Part shown: one piece after another, positions 33,414 to 42,518 of the stretch
Position numbering within the stretch: the stretch's first letter is position 1
Layout: each line of letters begins with the position of its first letter
Assembly (NCBI RefSeq): GCF_016745235.1
Contig: NZ_JAELVM010000004.1
Span: forward strand, 91,727-155,726
Length of the DNA stretch: 64,000 nt
Direction of reading: 5' to 3'
Origin: Chryseobacterium endalhagicum
GTDB lineage: Bacteria; Bacteroidota; Bacteroidia; Flavobacteriales; Weeksellaceae
The notes under the pieces: generated by a model
What the model was told of the DNA's origin: nothing
The model's database searches: none
The model's input: only the letters and a program-made list of their open reading frames with translations
Position numbers and translations under genes: made by a program

Positions 33414-34220
33414 ATGAAATCTATTTTTGCTTTTCTTTTGATTTTATCAACCGGATTCTGCTTTTCACAGAACAAAACCGAGATCTATGTTATCGGTAAC
33501 ATCCATGACAGCGTACCCAATTATCATCCTAAAATTTTGTTCAGCATTTTGGATAAAGTACAACCAGACATTATCCTTCATGAAGTAGACAGCCGCGGCA
33601 TGAAAGAATATGAAAACGGCATTGGCATTACAGAGAATGAAATCAAAGCAAGTAATTCTTACCTGCAGAAATATCCAAAAACATTAAGATTTCCGTTTGA
33701 TTTTGAAGGCAGAAACCAATACAGAAAAGACAGAGGAATGGTTCCGACGGATAATTTATCAGTTAAATTAATTGACAGCCTGTATAAAGCCAAGAAACTG
33801 GCTCCTTCTGAAATGAAACTATATGAAAATTTCACAAATACCACCAAAGATTTGATGAAAATCGCGCAACTATCCCCGAAGAATTTTAATAATGCAGCCA
33901 CAGATCAGATTTCTGAAAAAAGACAGAGTGCACAATATTCCGATTTACTGAAAATCATAGAAGGAAGGCCTGAATTTACGGCAAGATTTGTGGTGAAACC
34001 CAATGGAAAAAAGATCAGCTACAGAGACGGATTTAAGCTGATGTCCGGATTCTGGGATCTCCGAAACCAGACCATGGCTAAAAATATTTATAAAATTGCT
34101 GAAACGTATCCCGGCAAAAAGATCGTTGTGCTGACCGGTTTTCTTCACCGGTATTATATCTTAAAAGAACTGAAAAGAATCAATAACGGCACCTATATCA
34201 TTAAAGAATTTTACGATTAA
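33414..34220 (+). CDS. Secreted TraB/ChaN-like protein, function uncertain
   Basis: A 268-aa protein whose start at 33414 gives a signal peptide (ending GFCFSQ); an earlier in-frame start at 33363 adds residues that break it. The N-terminus YVIGNIHDSVPNYHPKILFSILDKVQPDIILHEVDSRG and the C-terminal KKIVVLTGFLHRYYILKELK resemble the TraB/TIKI/ChaN/EreA-like clan, where an N-terminal GxxH, a glutamate and a C-terminal histidine form a putative metal or catalytic site. Here GNIH, HE and FLH occupy those places. The resemblance is weak. Confidence 0.6.
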   Translation: MKSIFAFLLILSTGFCFSQNKTEIYVIGNIHDSVPNYHPKILFSILDKVQPDIILHEVDSRGMKEYENGIGITENEIKASNSYLQKYPKTLRFPFDFEGRNQYRKDRGMVPTDNLSVKLIDSLYKAKKLAPSEMKLYENFTNTTKDLMKIAQLSPKNFNNAATDQISEKRQSAQYSDLLKIIEGRPEFTARFVVKPNGKKISYRDGFKLMSGFWDLRNQTMAKNIYKIAETYPGKKIVVLTGFLHRYYILKELKRINNGTYIIKEFYD

Positions 34221-34293
34221 ACTATAATATCCCGATCAGCTTAATCATTTTAATCTGCATGAGATAAAAAAATACTTCAACATTAAAAAAAGA

Positions 34294-34315
34294 AATCCAG
34301 CCTTGCGGCTGGATT
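34294..34315. terminator. Terminator between the TraB-like and S9 peptidase genes
   Basis: 9-bp stem AATCCAGCC/GGCTGGATT with a 4-nt loop; an A-run to the left serves the minus-strand peptidase gene. Confidence 0.88.
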
Positions 34316-34321
34316 CTGTTA

Positions 34322-36463
34322 TTATTTCTTCAAATACTGGTCAAAATAGTCTGTCACTTTCTGCATCAGGTGAACCCTGTCTTTCCCGATTACATTGTGC
34401 GGATGTCCCGGATAGGCAAAGTAATCCAGCTGAACACCATTGTCTACCGCAGATTTGATAAATTTAATGGAATGCTGCCATACCACCACATCATCCTGAG
34501 CTCCGTGGATCATCAGTAATTTCCCTTTTAGGTTCTGAACTTTATCCAAAAGATTGGCTGCCGCGTATCCCTGAGGATTTTCCTGCGGTGTGTCCATATA
34601 TCTTTCGCCATACATGATTTCGTACATTTTCCAGTCGATTACCGGTCCTCCGGCAACGCCTACCTTGAATACATCAGGTTTACGAAGCATAAAGCTCGTT
34701 GTCATAAATCCACCAAAGCTCCATCCGTGAATTCCCATTCTTTCTGCATCTACATAAGGAAGAGATTTTAAATAGTCTACCCCTTTCATCTGGTCGTTCA
34801 TTTCCGTTGTTCCCAGGTTTCTGAAAACAGCCTGTTCGAATTTCATTCCACGGTTTGCAGAACCTCTTCCGTCCATAGTGAAAATAATGTAGCCGTTTTG
34901 CGCCATATATTCATACCAAAGGTTTCCGGATGCCGGGAATGTATTGGTCACCAGCTGCAGATGCGGCCCGTTGTACAGATAAACGATAACAGGATATTTT
35001 TTACTGGCATCAAAATCTGTTGGAAGAATGATTTTCCCGTAAAGCGGTGTTCCGTCATCAGCTTTCAGCTCTACATTCTTAATTTCCGGTCTCTGGTAAT
35101 TTTTTAACGGATTATCAGCGGTAAGAATGTTGGTAGACTTAGCTGTCGCGGTATTGATGATATTCGCAGATCTTGGCGTCCCTGCATTGCTGTAAATATC
35201 ATAAAGATAATTTCCGTCACTGCTCAGGATTCCCGTGTGTACACCGGATGCATCATCTAAACGCTGCATTTTAAAGCTGGTCCAGTTGATCTTGTATAAA
35301 TGTTTTTCCATAGGAGTCTCTTTCGTAGATGTGAAATAGATCTCCTTTTTCTTTTCATTAAAGCCTAAGATATCGGTTACCAGCCAGTCTCCTTTTGTAA
35401 TCTGAGCAACCAGCCCTTTTTCCAGACTGTAGTGAAAAAGATGGTTATATCCCGTTCTCTGACTCTGCCAGATAAAATCGGTATTGGAATTCGGGAAGAA
35501 AGTAAGCGGATGCTGAGGCTCTACATATTTGTCACTGGTTTCTTCAAACAACGTTTTGATAAAATTTCCTGTAACAGCATCGTACTGATTCATTTTAACA
35601 TGATTCTGGCCACGGTTCAGAACGCCTACAAAAATATATTTTGAATCCGGGCTCCAGGTAACGGCTGTTAAGTACTGGTCTTTTTCTCCTTCAATTTTAA
35701 GAAAAGTAGTTGATTGGTTTTTAATATTGTAAACACCCAGCGTCACCTCATGAGATTTCTCGCCAGCCATCGGATACTTGATATTGTGGTTTGCGGCAGG
35801 TGTTACAGACCAGTCAATGATCGGATAATCTGCCACCATCGTCTGATCCATTCTGTAGAAAGCTACGGCTTCAGAGTTGGGAGCCGGGAAAATTCCGGTA
35901 TCAATTCCGAATTCATTCCTGTGAACTGCTGCGCCTCCGTTGATGATATTTTCATCAGAATCATTGGTTACGGCAGTTGTTTTTCCGTTTTTGCTGATAA
36001 ATAAATTGTTCTTTACCGTAAAGGCAAAAGTCTGGTTATCTCCGAATACTTTTACATTAGACGCATTTTCGTCTACTGCAGCCGAAGTTTTTACTTTCCA
36101 GTCACTTCCTGATTTTTCAATCCAGACCATTTTATCTTTGGCATTGAAATAACCATTTGAACTGCTGATAAATTTGATTTGAGGAACAGCCTTCAGTTTT
36201 GCATCAGAAAATGATTTGTTGAGCTGCGTCAAAGATACCAGAGTATCCTGCTTATTCGTCTTCAGATCAGTGATCAGGTAACCGCCTTTTACAGCCTGGA
36301 TATATGATTTACCGTCTGCAGACCATGAAAATTGGGAGATATTTTTCACGGCAAGATTCGATCTCAGTCCATTTACTGCCTCCGCCATTGTAAATTTTTG
36401 GGTCTGCGCCATTGCAGTACTGCCCAAAACCAGCATCAATAAAGAAAATCTATATAATTTCAT
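34322..36463 (-). CDS. S9 family serine peptidase (dipeptidyl peptidase IV-like)
   Basis: A 713-aa exported peptidase: signal peptide (about 1-19), eight-bladed propeller domain (about 40-460, DPPIV N-terminal type) and an alpha/beta hydrolase domain (about 480-713). The nucleophile is S582 in HGWSFGGFMT; the Asp (GAQDDVVVW) and His (YPGHPHNVIG) of the triad follow in order. Such enzymes release dipeptides from N-termini, often after Pro or Ala, in the periplasm. Upstream, 36464-37259 holds no gene but a six-unit tandem repeat. Confidence 0.92.
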   Translation of the reverse strand: MKLYRFSLLMLVLGSTAMAQTQKFTMAEAVNGLRSNLAVKNISQFSWSADGKSYIQAVKGGYLITDLKTNKQDTLVSLTQLNKSFSDAKLKAVPQIKFISSSNGYFNAKDKMVWIEKSGSDWKVKTSAAVDENASNVKVFGDNQTFAFTVKNNLFISKNGKTTAVTNDSDENIINGGAAVHRNEFGIDTGIFPAPNSEAVAFYRMDQTMVADYPIIDWSVTPAANHNIKYPMAGEKSHEVTLGVYNIKNQSTTFLKIEGEKDQYLTAVTWSPDSKYIFVGVLNRGQNHVKMNQYDAVTGNFIKTLFEETSDKYVEPQHPLTFFPNSNTDFIWQSQRTGYNHLFHYSLEKGLVAQITKGDWLVTDILGFNEKKKEIYFTSTKETPMEKHLYKINWTSFKMQRLDDASGVHTGILSSDGNYLYDIYSNAGTPRSANIINTATAKSTNILTADNPLKNYQRPEIKNVELKADDGTPLYGKIILPTDFDASKKYPVIVYLYNGPHLQLVTNTFPASGNLWYEYMAQNGYIIFTMDGRGSANRGMKFEQAVFRNLGTTEMNDQMKGVDYLKSLPYVDAERMGIHGWSFGGFMTTSFMLRKPDVFKVGVAGGPVIDWKMYEIMYGERYMDTPQENPQGYAAANLLDKVQNLKGKLLMIHGAQDDVVVWQHSIKFIKSAVDNGVQLDYFAYPGHPHNVIGKDRVHLMQKVTDYFDQYLKK

Positions 36464-36585
36464 TGTATAAAATTGAATCCTTCAAAAGTAAGAAATAAAA
36501 ATCATCCGTTAATTAATGTTAAAATAAAACATTCATAAAATAGGATTTATGTATTGATAAAAATAAATTCTTAACTTTAATAGAC

Positions 36586-37157
36586 AATGATGGTGAATTG
36601 TCAATCGTCAATGGTGAATTTTTATAGCCGCCATAATTCACCTTTCACTTGCGAAGCAAAATTGGCCATTCACAGATAATGACGGTGAATTGTCAATCGT
36701 CAATCGTCAATTGTGAATTTTAATGCCCGTCATAATTCACTATTCTCTTGCGAAGCAAAATTGACCATTCACAGATAATGACGGTGAATTGTCAATCGTC
36801 AATGGTGAATCGTCAATTGTGAATTTTTAATGCCCGCCATAATTCACTATTCGCTTGCAAAGCAAAATTGACCATTCACAGAGAATCAGGGTGAATTATC
36901 AATCGTCAATTGTGAATTTTTTTAGCAGCCATAATTCACTATTCTCTTGCGAAGCAAAATTGACCATTCACAGATAATGACAGTGAATTGTGAATCGTCA
37001 ATGGTGAATTTTTATAGCCGCCATAATTCACCTTTCACTTGCGAAGCAAAATTGACCATTCACAGATAATAATGGTGAATTGTCAATCGTCAATGGTGAA
37101 TTTTTTATAGCCGCCATAATTCACCTTTCACTTGCAAAGCAAATTGACCATTCACAT
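36586..37157. repeat. Six tandem 90-107 bp repeats upstream of yceI
   Basis: Units start at about 36586, 36678, 36777, 36884, 36976 and 37068 (lengths 92, 99, 107, 92, 92 and 90). Each has GTGAATTGTCAATCGTCAAT, then a TAATTCAC word, the CTTGCGAAGCAAAATTGACC block and CCATTCACAGATAAT. At each junction ATTGACCATTCAC and GTGAATTGTCAAT form a 12/13 inverted repeat, so every boundary can fold into a hairpin. There is no ORF. The 796-bp gap between the S9 peptidase and yceI holds nothing else except the yceI promoter. Confidence 0.88.
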
Positions 37158-37200
37158 AAAAAAACAGGCGTTATTTCATTTCTTAACCTATATCAATGAC

Positions 37201-37227
37201 TTGTATATGCTTCCTGCCCTACATTTG
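37201..37227 (+). promoter_or_regulatory. Promoter of yceI
   Basis: TTG at 37201-37203, 16 bp, TACATTTG at 37220-37227, 33 bp before the ATG. Confidence 0.65.
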
Positions 37228-37259
37228 CAGTATCAATAACAAATAAAAAATACAATACA

Positions 37260-37772
37260 ATGGCAACAAAATGGAACCTAGACCCAACGCATAGTGAAAT
37301 TACTTTTAAAGTAAAACACATGATGATTTCTAATATCAAAGGAAACTTCAGAACTTTCAATGCTGAAATTGAAGCTGAAGACGATTCTTTCAGCAACGCC
37401 AAAACAACCGCTACAATTCAGACGGATTCTGTATTTACAAATAATACAGACCGAGATAATCACTTAAAGTCTGCTGAATTTTTCAATGCAGAGACTTATC
37501 CTTCCATCACATTTGAATCTCAGGCTCTTAATGACAAGATCACCGGAAACCTTACTGTAAATGGTGTGACAAAACCAATTACTTTAGATGTAGATTTCGG
37601 GGGAATCAATGTAGATCCATGGGGAAACACAAAAGCAGGTTTCTCTTTTGAAGGAAAAATCAACAGAAAAGATTTCGGACTGAACTGGAATGCAGCCCTT
37701 GAAGCAGGCGGTGTAATGGTAAGCGAAGAAGTAAAAATAGCCGGAGAATTACAGTTTGTAAAACAAGCGTAA
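37260..37772 (+). CDS. YceI family protein
   Basis: A 170-aa lipocalin-like beta-barrel of the YceI family, which binds isoprenoid or lipid chains. The family marks are TKWNLDPTHSEITFKVKHMMISNIKGNF, HLKSAEFFNAETYPSITFES, LTVNGVTKPITLDVDF and GFSFEGKINRKDFGLNW. It lacks a signal peptide, whereas E. coli YceI is periplasmic, so this one is probably cytosolic. The last 11 codons form the start of a tandem repeat that continues downstream. Confidence 0.93.
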   Translation: MATKWNLDPTHSEITFKVKHMMISNIKGNFRTFNAEIEAEDDSFSNAKTTATIQTDSVFTNNTDRDNHLKSAEFFNAETYPSITFESQALNDKITGNLTVNGVTKPITLDVDFGGINVDPWGNTKAGFSFEGKINRKDFGLNWNAALEAGGVMVSEEVKIAGELQFVKQA

Positions 37773-38117
37773 TAAAAAATCGGATTTTTTGACGGAGGGA
37801 GCCACAAAGTGGCGACTTAACAAAGAATAGGATGCAATCCTATTAAAAATATCCGAAGAATCACAATTCGTAAAACAAGCGTAATAAAAAACGAATATTT
37901 TCACAGAGGGAGCCACAAAGTGGCGACTTAACAAAAAATAGGATGCAATCCTATTAAAAATATCCGAAGAATTACAATCCATAAAACGGCGTAATAAAAA
38001 ACGAATATTTTCACAGAGGGAGCCACAAAGTGGCGACTTAACAAAGAATAGGATGCAATCCTATTAAAAATATCCGAAGAATTACAATTCGTAAAACGGT
38101 GTAATAAAAAAATATCC
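37741..38117 (+). repeat. Tandem duplication of the yceI 3' end (about 111-bp units)
   Basis: Units at 37741-37852, 37853-37963, 37964-38073 and a partial one from 38074. Each begins with a version of the last yceI codons plus stop (in-frame reads ending QFVKQA, QFVKQA, QSIKRR and QFVKRC). Each full unit then has two hairpins: GCCAC-AAA-GTGGC and AATAGGAT-GCA-ATCCTATT. Apart from the terminator at 38134, the 416-bp gap after yceI holds nothing else. Confidence 0.88.
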
Positions 38118-38133
38118 ATAAAAGGTATAACAT

Positions 38134-38171
38134 AAAAGGTTCAGGGATTTTCTAAAAACCTTGAACCTTTT
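38134..38171 (+). terminator. Terminator after the yceI repeats
   Basis: AAAAGGTTCA pairs with TGAACCTTTT (extendable by three more pairs with one mismatch), then T-rich sequence. Confidence 0.7.
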
Positions 38172-38188
38172 TCAATATTGATCAATCT

Positions 38189-39016
38189 ATGAACCTCAAC
38201 GATCTCCAAAACATCAGTCAGAATTTTGGGAATACCCAAAGAATGCCCGTTTTATTTCTCGGGCACGGCTCTCCTATGAATGCTATAGAAGAAAACCAGT
38301 TTGTCCGGGGATTCAGAAAAGCAGCGCAGGAAATTCCAAAACCTAATGCCATTCTGTGTATTTCTGCACACTGGTACACACAGGGAACTTACGTAACGGC
38401 TATGGATATGCCCAGAACAATCCATGATTTCGGAGGTTTTCCAAAAGCATTGTTTGATGTTCAGTATCCTGCTCCCGGAAGCCCGGAACTGGCCAGAGAA
38501 ACAGTTGAGCTCCTTACCCCTGTTTTGGTGGAGGAAGATCATAACTGGGGGCTTGATCACGGTGCATGGTCGGTCATCAAACATATGTATCCCGAGGCTG
38601 ATATTCCTGTGATTCAGCTAAGCATAGACTATACAAAACCTCCTCAGTATCATTTTGATCTGGCGGCAAAACTGAATAAGCTTCGTGAAAAAGGCATTCT
38701 GATTATCGGAAGTGGAAATATTGTTCACAATCTCCGTCTCATCGACTGGAAAAATATAGATACGGTAGGTGCCGGATGGGATTGGGCTATAGAAGCAAGA
38801 GAGAAGACCAATAACTGGCTGCTGGACGGAAATTTCCAGAATATTATAGACTACCGGAAACAGGGAACATTTTTGCAGTATGCAGTGCCTACACCGGATC
38901 ATTACCTTCCCCTGATGTATACTTTAGGTTTAAAAGATCGCTCTGAAAGTCTTTCTCTATTCAATGATGAGCTGATCGGCGGATCTTTAAGCATGACGAG
39001 TGTAAGGATCGGATAA
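38189..39016 (+). CDS. YgiD-like 4,5-DOPA dioxygenase extradiol family protein
   Basis: A 275-aa class III extradiol dioxygenase. Metal-ligand motifs are visible: LFLGHGSPMNAIEEN, ISAHWYTQGTYVTAM, and the GLDHGAWSVIKHMYPEADIPVIQLS region. Members such as YgiD open the ring of L-DOPA in vitro; the natural substrate in bacteria is uncertain. Length is full. It is monocistronic between the yceI repeat terminator and the next gene 54 bp away. Confidence 0.9.
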   Translation: MNLNDLQNISQNFGNTQRMPVLFLGHGSPMNAIEENQFVRGFRKAAQEIPKPNAILCISAHWYTQGTYVTAMDMPRTIHDFGGFPKALFDVQYPAPGSPELARETVELLTPVLVEEDHNWGLDHGAWSVIKHMYPEADIPVIQLSIDYTKPPQYHFDLAAKLNKLREKGILIIGSGNIVHNLRLIDWKNIDTVGAGWDWAIEAREKTNNWLLDGNFQNIIDYRKQGTFLQYAVPTPDHYLPLMYTLGLKDRSESLSLFNDELIGGSLSMTSVRIG

Positions 39017-39070
39017 ATCTCACTTTTCTTCCTTTTTTTATCACTAGAAATTTAGTAATATTGTTTTACC

Positions 39071-40240
39071 ATGAAAAGAACGATATTACTATTTTTTTTG
39101 ATCCTTCCGTTGTGTCTGCTAAAAGCACAAATCATTAAAGGCCGTGTGGTGAACGATACCGGAAGCCTTATCCCCAATGTTAATATCTATATAGACGGAA
39201 CCAGAACTGCAACGGTTTCTAAGGAAGATGGAAGTTTCAGCCTGAGCATTTCTTCGGGAACCTTCGGAAATGTAGTGTTTCAGAAAGATGATTATGAAAC
39301 TTTTTCTGCTGCAGTTTCAGAGCTTATGAATAAAAACCTGAAAGTAGTTTTAACGAAAACCAATGCCATTGAGGAAATCAGGCTGGTTCCTTACACTCCG
39401 GAAGCCTATACGAATTACATCAATTATTTTCTGGATACTTTCATCGGTAGCGACAGGGAAAATGTAAGGATCAAAAACCAAAAATCTCTGAAATTCTCTT
39501 ACGACAAAAAAAATAGATTCCTGAAAGTAAAAGCCCCGAATACTTTAATCATAGAAAATAAAAACCTGGGCTACGAAATCCAGTATAATCTTATCAGCTA
39601 CTCCTCTGACTTTAAGACGAACATGGTGAATTATACCGGGACCAGTTTTTTTAAAGAAACAAAAGGTACGGAGAAGATCAAACTTAACCGGATGAATGCG
39701 TATGACGGAAGCATGCTTCATTTTTTCAGAAGTATTTATAACAATACGATTCCGGCAGATAAATTTGTGGTCAATCATGTAGTAAAAGTTCCCAATCCCA
39801 AATATCCAACGGAAGAGGAACTGAAAACCCTGGAAAATTTCAGACAGATGGTAAAAAGTTCCGGAATGACAAAAATTCCGGAGAATATCAGTGATATTTC
39901 CCAGAGAAAAAACAGTCAGACACCCTACTCGCTGGCCATTGTGAAAACTCTCATTCCCGATTCTGATTACGTGGAAAGAAAAGATGGAAAGGTTCTTTTC
40001 AGTTTTAAAGATATGCTTCAGGTGAATTATCAGAAGTATTTCTATGATATGAAAGGAAAGGAACTGGTAAAAAGTCAGTTTCCTGTACAATTATCTTCCT
40101 TTCTGCATCCTGAAGGTGAAACATTCGAGGTTTCAAAAGAAGGAAATATCTCGAATCCGGACCTGCTCATCAACGAAGGCGATTTTTCCAAAAATAAAAT
40201 TGAAAACATGCTTCCGCTGGATTACCAGCTGGGAGACTAA
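39071..40240 (+). CDS. Carboxypeptidase-regulatory-like domain protein, exported
   Basis: A 389-aa protein with a signal peptide (about 1-19), then a CarboxypepD_reg-like beta-sandwich (about 20-95; IKGRVVNDTGSLIPNVNIYIDGTRTATVSKEDGSFSLSI-type pattern). The rest (about 100-389) matches the uncharacterised segment often following this domain in Flavobacteria. It lacks a TonB-dependent barrel, so it is not a receptor. Function unknown; probably periplasmic or at the outer membrane. It converges on the subtilase gene. Confidence 0.8.
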   Translation: MKRTILLFFLILPLCLLKAQIIKGRVVNDTGSLIPNVNIYIDGTRTATVSKEDGSFSLSISSGTFGNVVFQKDDYETFSAAVSELMNKNLKVVLTKTNAIEEIRLVPYTPEAYTNYINYFLDTFIGSDRENVRIKNQKSLKFSYDKKNRFLKVKAPNTLIIENKNLGYEIQYNLISYSSDFKTNMVNYTGTSFFKETKGTEKIKLNRMNAYDGSMLHFFRSIYNNTIPADKFVVNHVVKVPNPKYPTEEELKTLENFRQMVKSSGMTKIPENISDISQRKNSQTPYSLAIVKTLIPDSDYVERKDGKVLFSFKDMLQVNYQKYFYDMKGKELVKSQFPVQLSSFLHPEGETFEVSKEGNISNPDLLINEGDFSKNKIENMLPLDYQLGD

Positions 40241-40263
40241 GATATTCCCCTTTATTAAAAAAG

Positions 40264-40329
40264 AAGATGGAAGCTGGCCGAAAGAAGTTTTTTGATGTAC
40301 AATAACTTCCCGATTCCAACTTCCATCTT
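40264..40329. terminator. Inverted repeat between convergent genes
   Basis: AAGATGGAAG (40264-40273) and CTTCCATCTT (40320-40329) are perfect complements 46 bp apart, in text-like sequence that could end both converging transcripts. Confidence 0.5.
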
Positions 40330-40343
40330 TAACAATATTTATT

Positions 40344-41837
40344 CTATTGTACTGCTTTTAAAGCATTGATATTTCCATAACCGTAGCTTGAATTTACCGA
40401 AGGATAATAGGTAGCAGACTGTCTCATTTTATTCAGCACCTGCTCTCTCGTCCATGAAGGATTTTTTGCCCAGACAAGAGCAGCAATTCCTGCTGTGGCA
40501 GCCGTAGCTACTGATGATCCTCCCACGTAATCAGCCTGGTTGTTATAATAACTTAAAACCGGAACTGTATTTCCGTTTGATCTTTCCATCTGGAATGTAA
40601 AATCGATCTGGCTTCCGGAGTGGCACACATCACACTTCTGGTTGGAAGTTCCTTCTTTAACTCCCGTTACCGCCTGCGTTTCAGACATGCTTGCCGGGAA
40701 AATAACCCCAACAAAAGTGGTGAAGCTTGTGGAAGTTCCTCCTGCGCAGAAGATCAGTTTTCCTTTTGAATACGCATACTTCACACCGTCTTCAATTTTT
40801 CCAACCGAGAAAATATGTCCCATAGACATAGAAATAATCTTTACGCTGGTATTATTGGCAAGATCTGTAAAGGCTGTTTTTACACCGTTCTGTTCGCTGG
40901 AAGTTTCCAGAACTACATTGGAAGCCGCACGGTAAGTAATTAAATTCGCATTATAAGCTACTCCTACGGGAAGTCCTGCATTGTTTTTCGGGGCTGCCAT
41001 TACGGAAGCCATCTTTGTTCCGTGTCCGCACTGGTCTGCCGGACCATCTGTAGTGGAACCGTTAACATACGATCCAAACTTGCTGATTGTTCTTCCTGAT
41101 GAAGCCCCGCTGTTAAAGCTGCTTCCCAGTAAAGTCTGTTCCGGCGAAACTCCGGTATCGATAAGTCCGATGGTAACTCCGGCTCCTGTACTGTAGCCCC
41201 ATGCGTTCGGGATATTGTGTTGTGTAAAAGCCCATGGAACTTTTGCATTAGGCGTTGTTGAAGTATAATCTGCTGCATTTAAAGCAGTAGATTCAAATCC
41301 GCAGCCTGATGATGATCCGCTGGATTTGGCATTGGCATTAAGCCCGTTTTCTACTTCAAAATAATGATAATCTCCCGGTTCTACATATCGGATGGTTTTC
41401 ATCTTTCTCAAGGCAGAAATAGTTTCTTCCTTTTCAATAAGAACGTCAATCTGGTTAAGATACGTGTCAGAAGTGATTAAAAACCTGGCCTGGTCAACGC
41501 CTTCATACTGCTTAATGAGATTCAGGATATCCGCTTCCATGGTTTTGCTGTCTGCGGAAAGACTTCTGTCAAAATCATCCTTCGAAGATCCGAATCCGAT
41601 GGACACCATTCTGTTTCCTCTGAAAACAGCACTCCAAAGCAGATGATCAGAGCTGTTTTTCCAGTTAAAAGATCCCGTGTTCTTGATCGTACTGTTGATT
41701 TCAGCATTGATCTGTTTTCCCGTCAAAGGATCTTTCTGAACCATTTCAGTGGATGGATTTTCTGTGGGAAGTCCGTCACGGGTACACGAATTCAGGGCAA
41801 AAAATAATGCCACAAGATAAAATACGCTTTTTTTCAT
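40344..41837 (-). CDS. S8 family subtilisin-like serine peptidase, lipoprotein
   Basis: A 497-aa subtilase. The ATG at 41837 gives a lipoprotein signal (LFFALNSCTRDG); an upstream in-frame start at 41864 adds nine residues. An inhibitor-I9-like propeptide region (about 80-150) precedes the catalytic domain. The triad motifs are GLIDTGVS (Asp), CGHGTKMASVMAAP (His) and GGSSVATAATAGIAALVWA (Ser). It ends YGYGNINALKAVQ, close after the catalytic domain, with no T9SS tail. It is probably surface- or periplasm-anchored. Confidence 0.92.
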   Translation of the reverse strand: MKKSVFYLVALFFALNSCTRDGLPTENPSTEMVQKDPLTGKQINAEINSTIKNTGSFNWKNSSDHLLWSAVFRGNRMVSIGFGSSKDDFDRSLSADSKTMEADILNLIKQYEGVDQARFLITSDTYLNQIDVLIEKEETISALRKMKTIRYVEPGDYHYFEVENGLNANAKSSGSSSGCGFESTALNAADYTSTTPNAKVPWAFTQHNIPNAWGYSTGAGVTIGLIDTGVSPEQTLLGSSFNSGASSGRTISKFGSYVNGSTTDGPADQCGHGTKMASVMAAPKNNAGLPVGVAYNANLITYRAASNVVLETSSEQNGVKTAFTDLANNTSVKIISMSMGHIFSVGKIEDGVKYAYSKGKLIFCAGGTSTSFTTFVGVIFPASMSETQAVTGVKEGTSNQKCDVCHSGSQIDFTFQMERSNGNTVPVLSYYNNQADYVGGSSVATAATAGIAALVWAKNPSWTREQVLNKMRQSATYYPSVNSSYGYGNINALKAVQ

Positions 41838-41954
41838 AGTTTTAATTGTATAATTTGGAAACACAATATAACACTTTGATGGGATTTAAAAGCGCAGAAA
41901 AAATGAATTTAGTATTACAAGAATATTAATATCCGGTTACACCCTTTAAAAAAT

Positions 41955-42401
41955 TCACACTTGTTTCTCATAACAGACGCTATTATCAACACCTATATAT
42001 TGACCATAATTAGGAATTCGGCAATACCCTCTTTTTTCGTACAAAGCGATGGCCTCGGGCTGCGCGATTCCTGTTTCCAGAACACACTTGCTGTAGCCTT
42101 CTTCTTTAGCCCAGATTTCAAGCTCATTCAAGATTTTTGAAGCGACTCCTTTTCCTCTGTTTTCAGTATCCGTATACATTCTTTTGATTTCAACCGTATC
42201 CGCGGAAAAAGGCTTGAAAGCACCACATCCGGCCGCATGATCTCCCGAATACGCTACGACACAGTTTTTGAGCATATCAATGGAATTAAACTGATGATAA
42301 AATGCATGATCTTCCCCATCCCGTACAGCCAGATCGGCATCGAGAAGCTTTACTAAATTCTGGAAATCTACGTCTGAGGAATCTGTTCTTTTGGTGATCA
42401 T
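41955..42401 (-). CDS. GNAT family N-acetyltransferase
   Basis: A 148-aa acetyltransferase. The acetyl-CoA binding motif is the R/Q-x-x-G-x-G/A pattern in TENRGKGVASKILNELE, preceded by VEIKRMYTD and followed by CVLETGIAQPEAIALYEKRGYCRI. The substrate is not predictable. The N-terminal region contains short acidic and aromatic words typical of small-molecule GNATs. It stands alone between the subtilase and hutH, all on the minus strand. Confidence 0.9.
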   Translation of the reverse strand: MITKRTDSSDVDFQNLVKLLDADLAVRDGEDHAFYHQFNSIDMLKNCVVAYSGDHAAGCGAFKPFSADTVEIKRMYTDTENRGKGVASKILNELEIWAKEEGYSKCVLETGIAQPEAIALYEKRGYCRIPNYGQYIGVDNSVCYEKQV

Positions 42402-42461
42402 TGTTTATTGATTTAAAATTTAATATGATTTAAGCATATAAAGACTAACCCAAAAATACAA

Positions 42462-42485
42462 AAGCTTCCCGGTGAGAGGAAGCTT
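42462..42485 (-). terminator. Terminator of hutH
   Basis: 8-bp stem AAGCTTCC/GGAAGCTT with an 8-nt loop, followed on the minus strand by T-rich sequence. Confidence 0.75.
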
Positions 42486-42518
42486 AGGATTTATTTATTT
42501 TTAATTCATTTGAATTAA

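Noticed and set aside
36586..37157. Possible CRISPR array
   Set aside because: Units are 90-107 bp and similar along their full length, with no short constant repeat alternating with unique spacers, and no cas genes nearby.
37749..38119. Minus-strand ORFs reading DIFNRIASY..SRHFVAPSVK
   Set aside because: They are the complement of the yceI-tail tandem repeat; the recurring peptide is an effect of the repeat.
39545..40090. 181-aa minus-strand ORF
   Set aside because: Antisense to the CarboxypepD_reg-domain gene, with His/Phe/Ile-rich composition typical of shadow frames.
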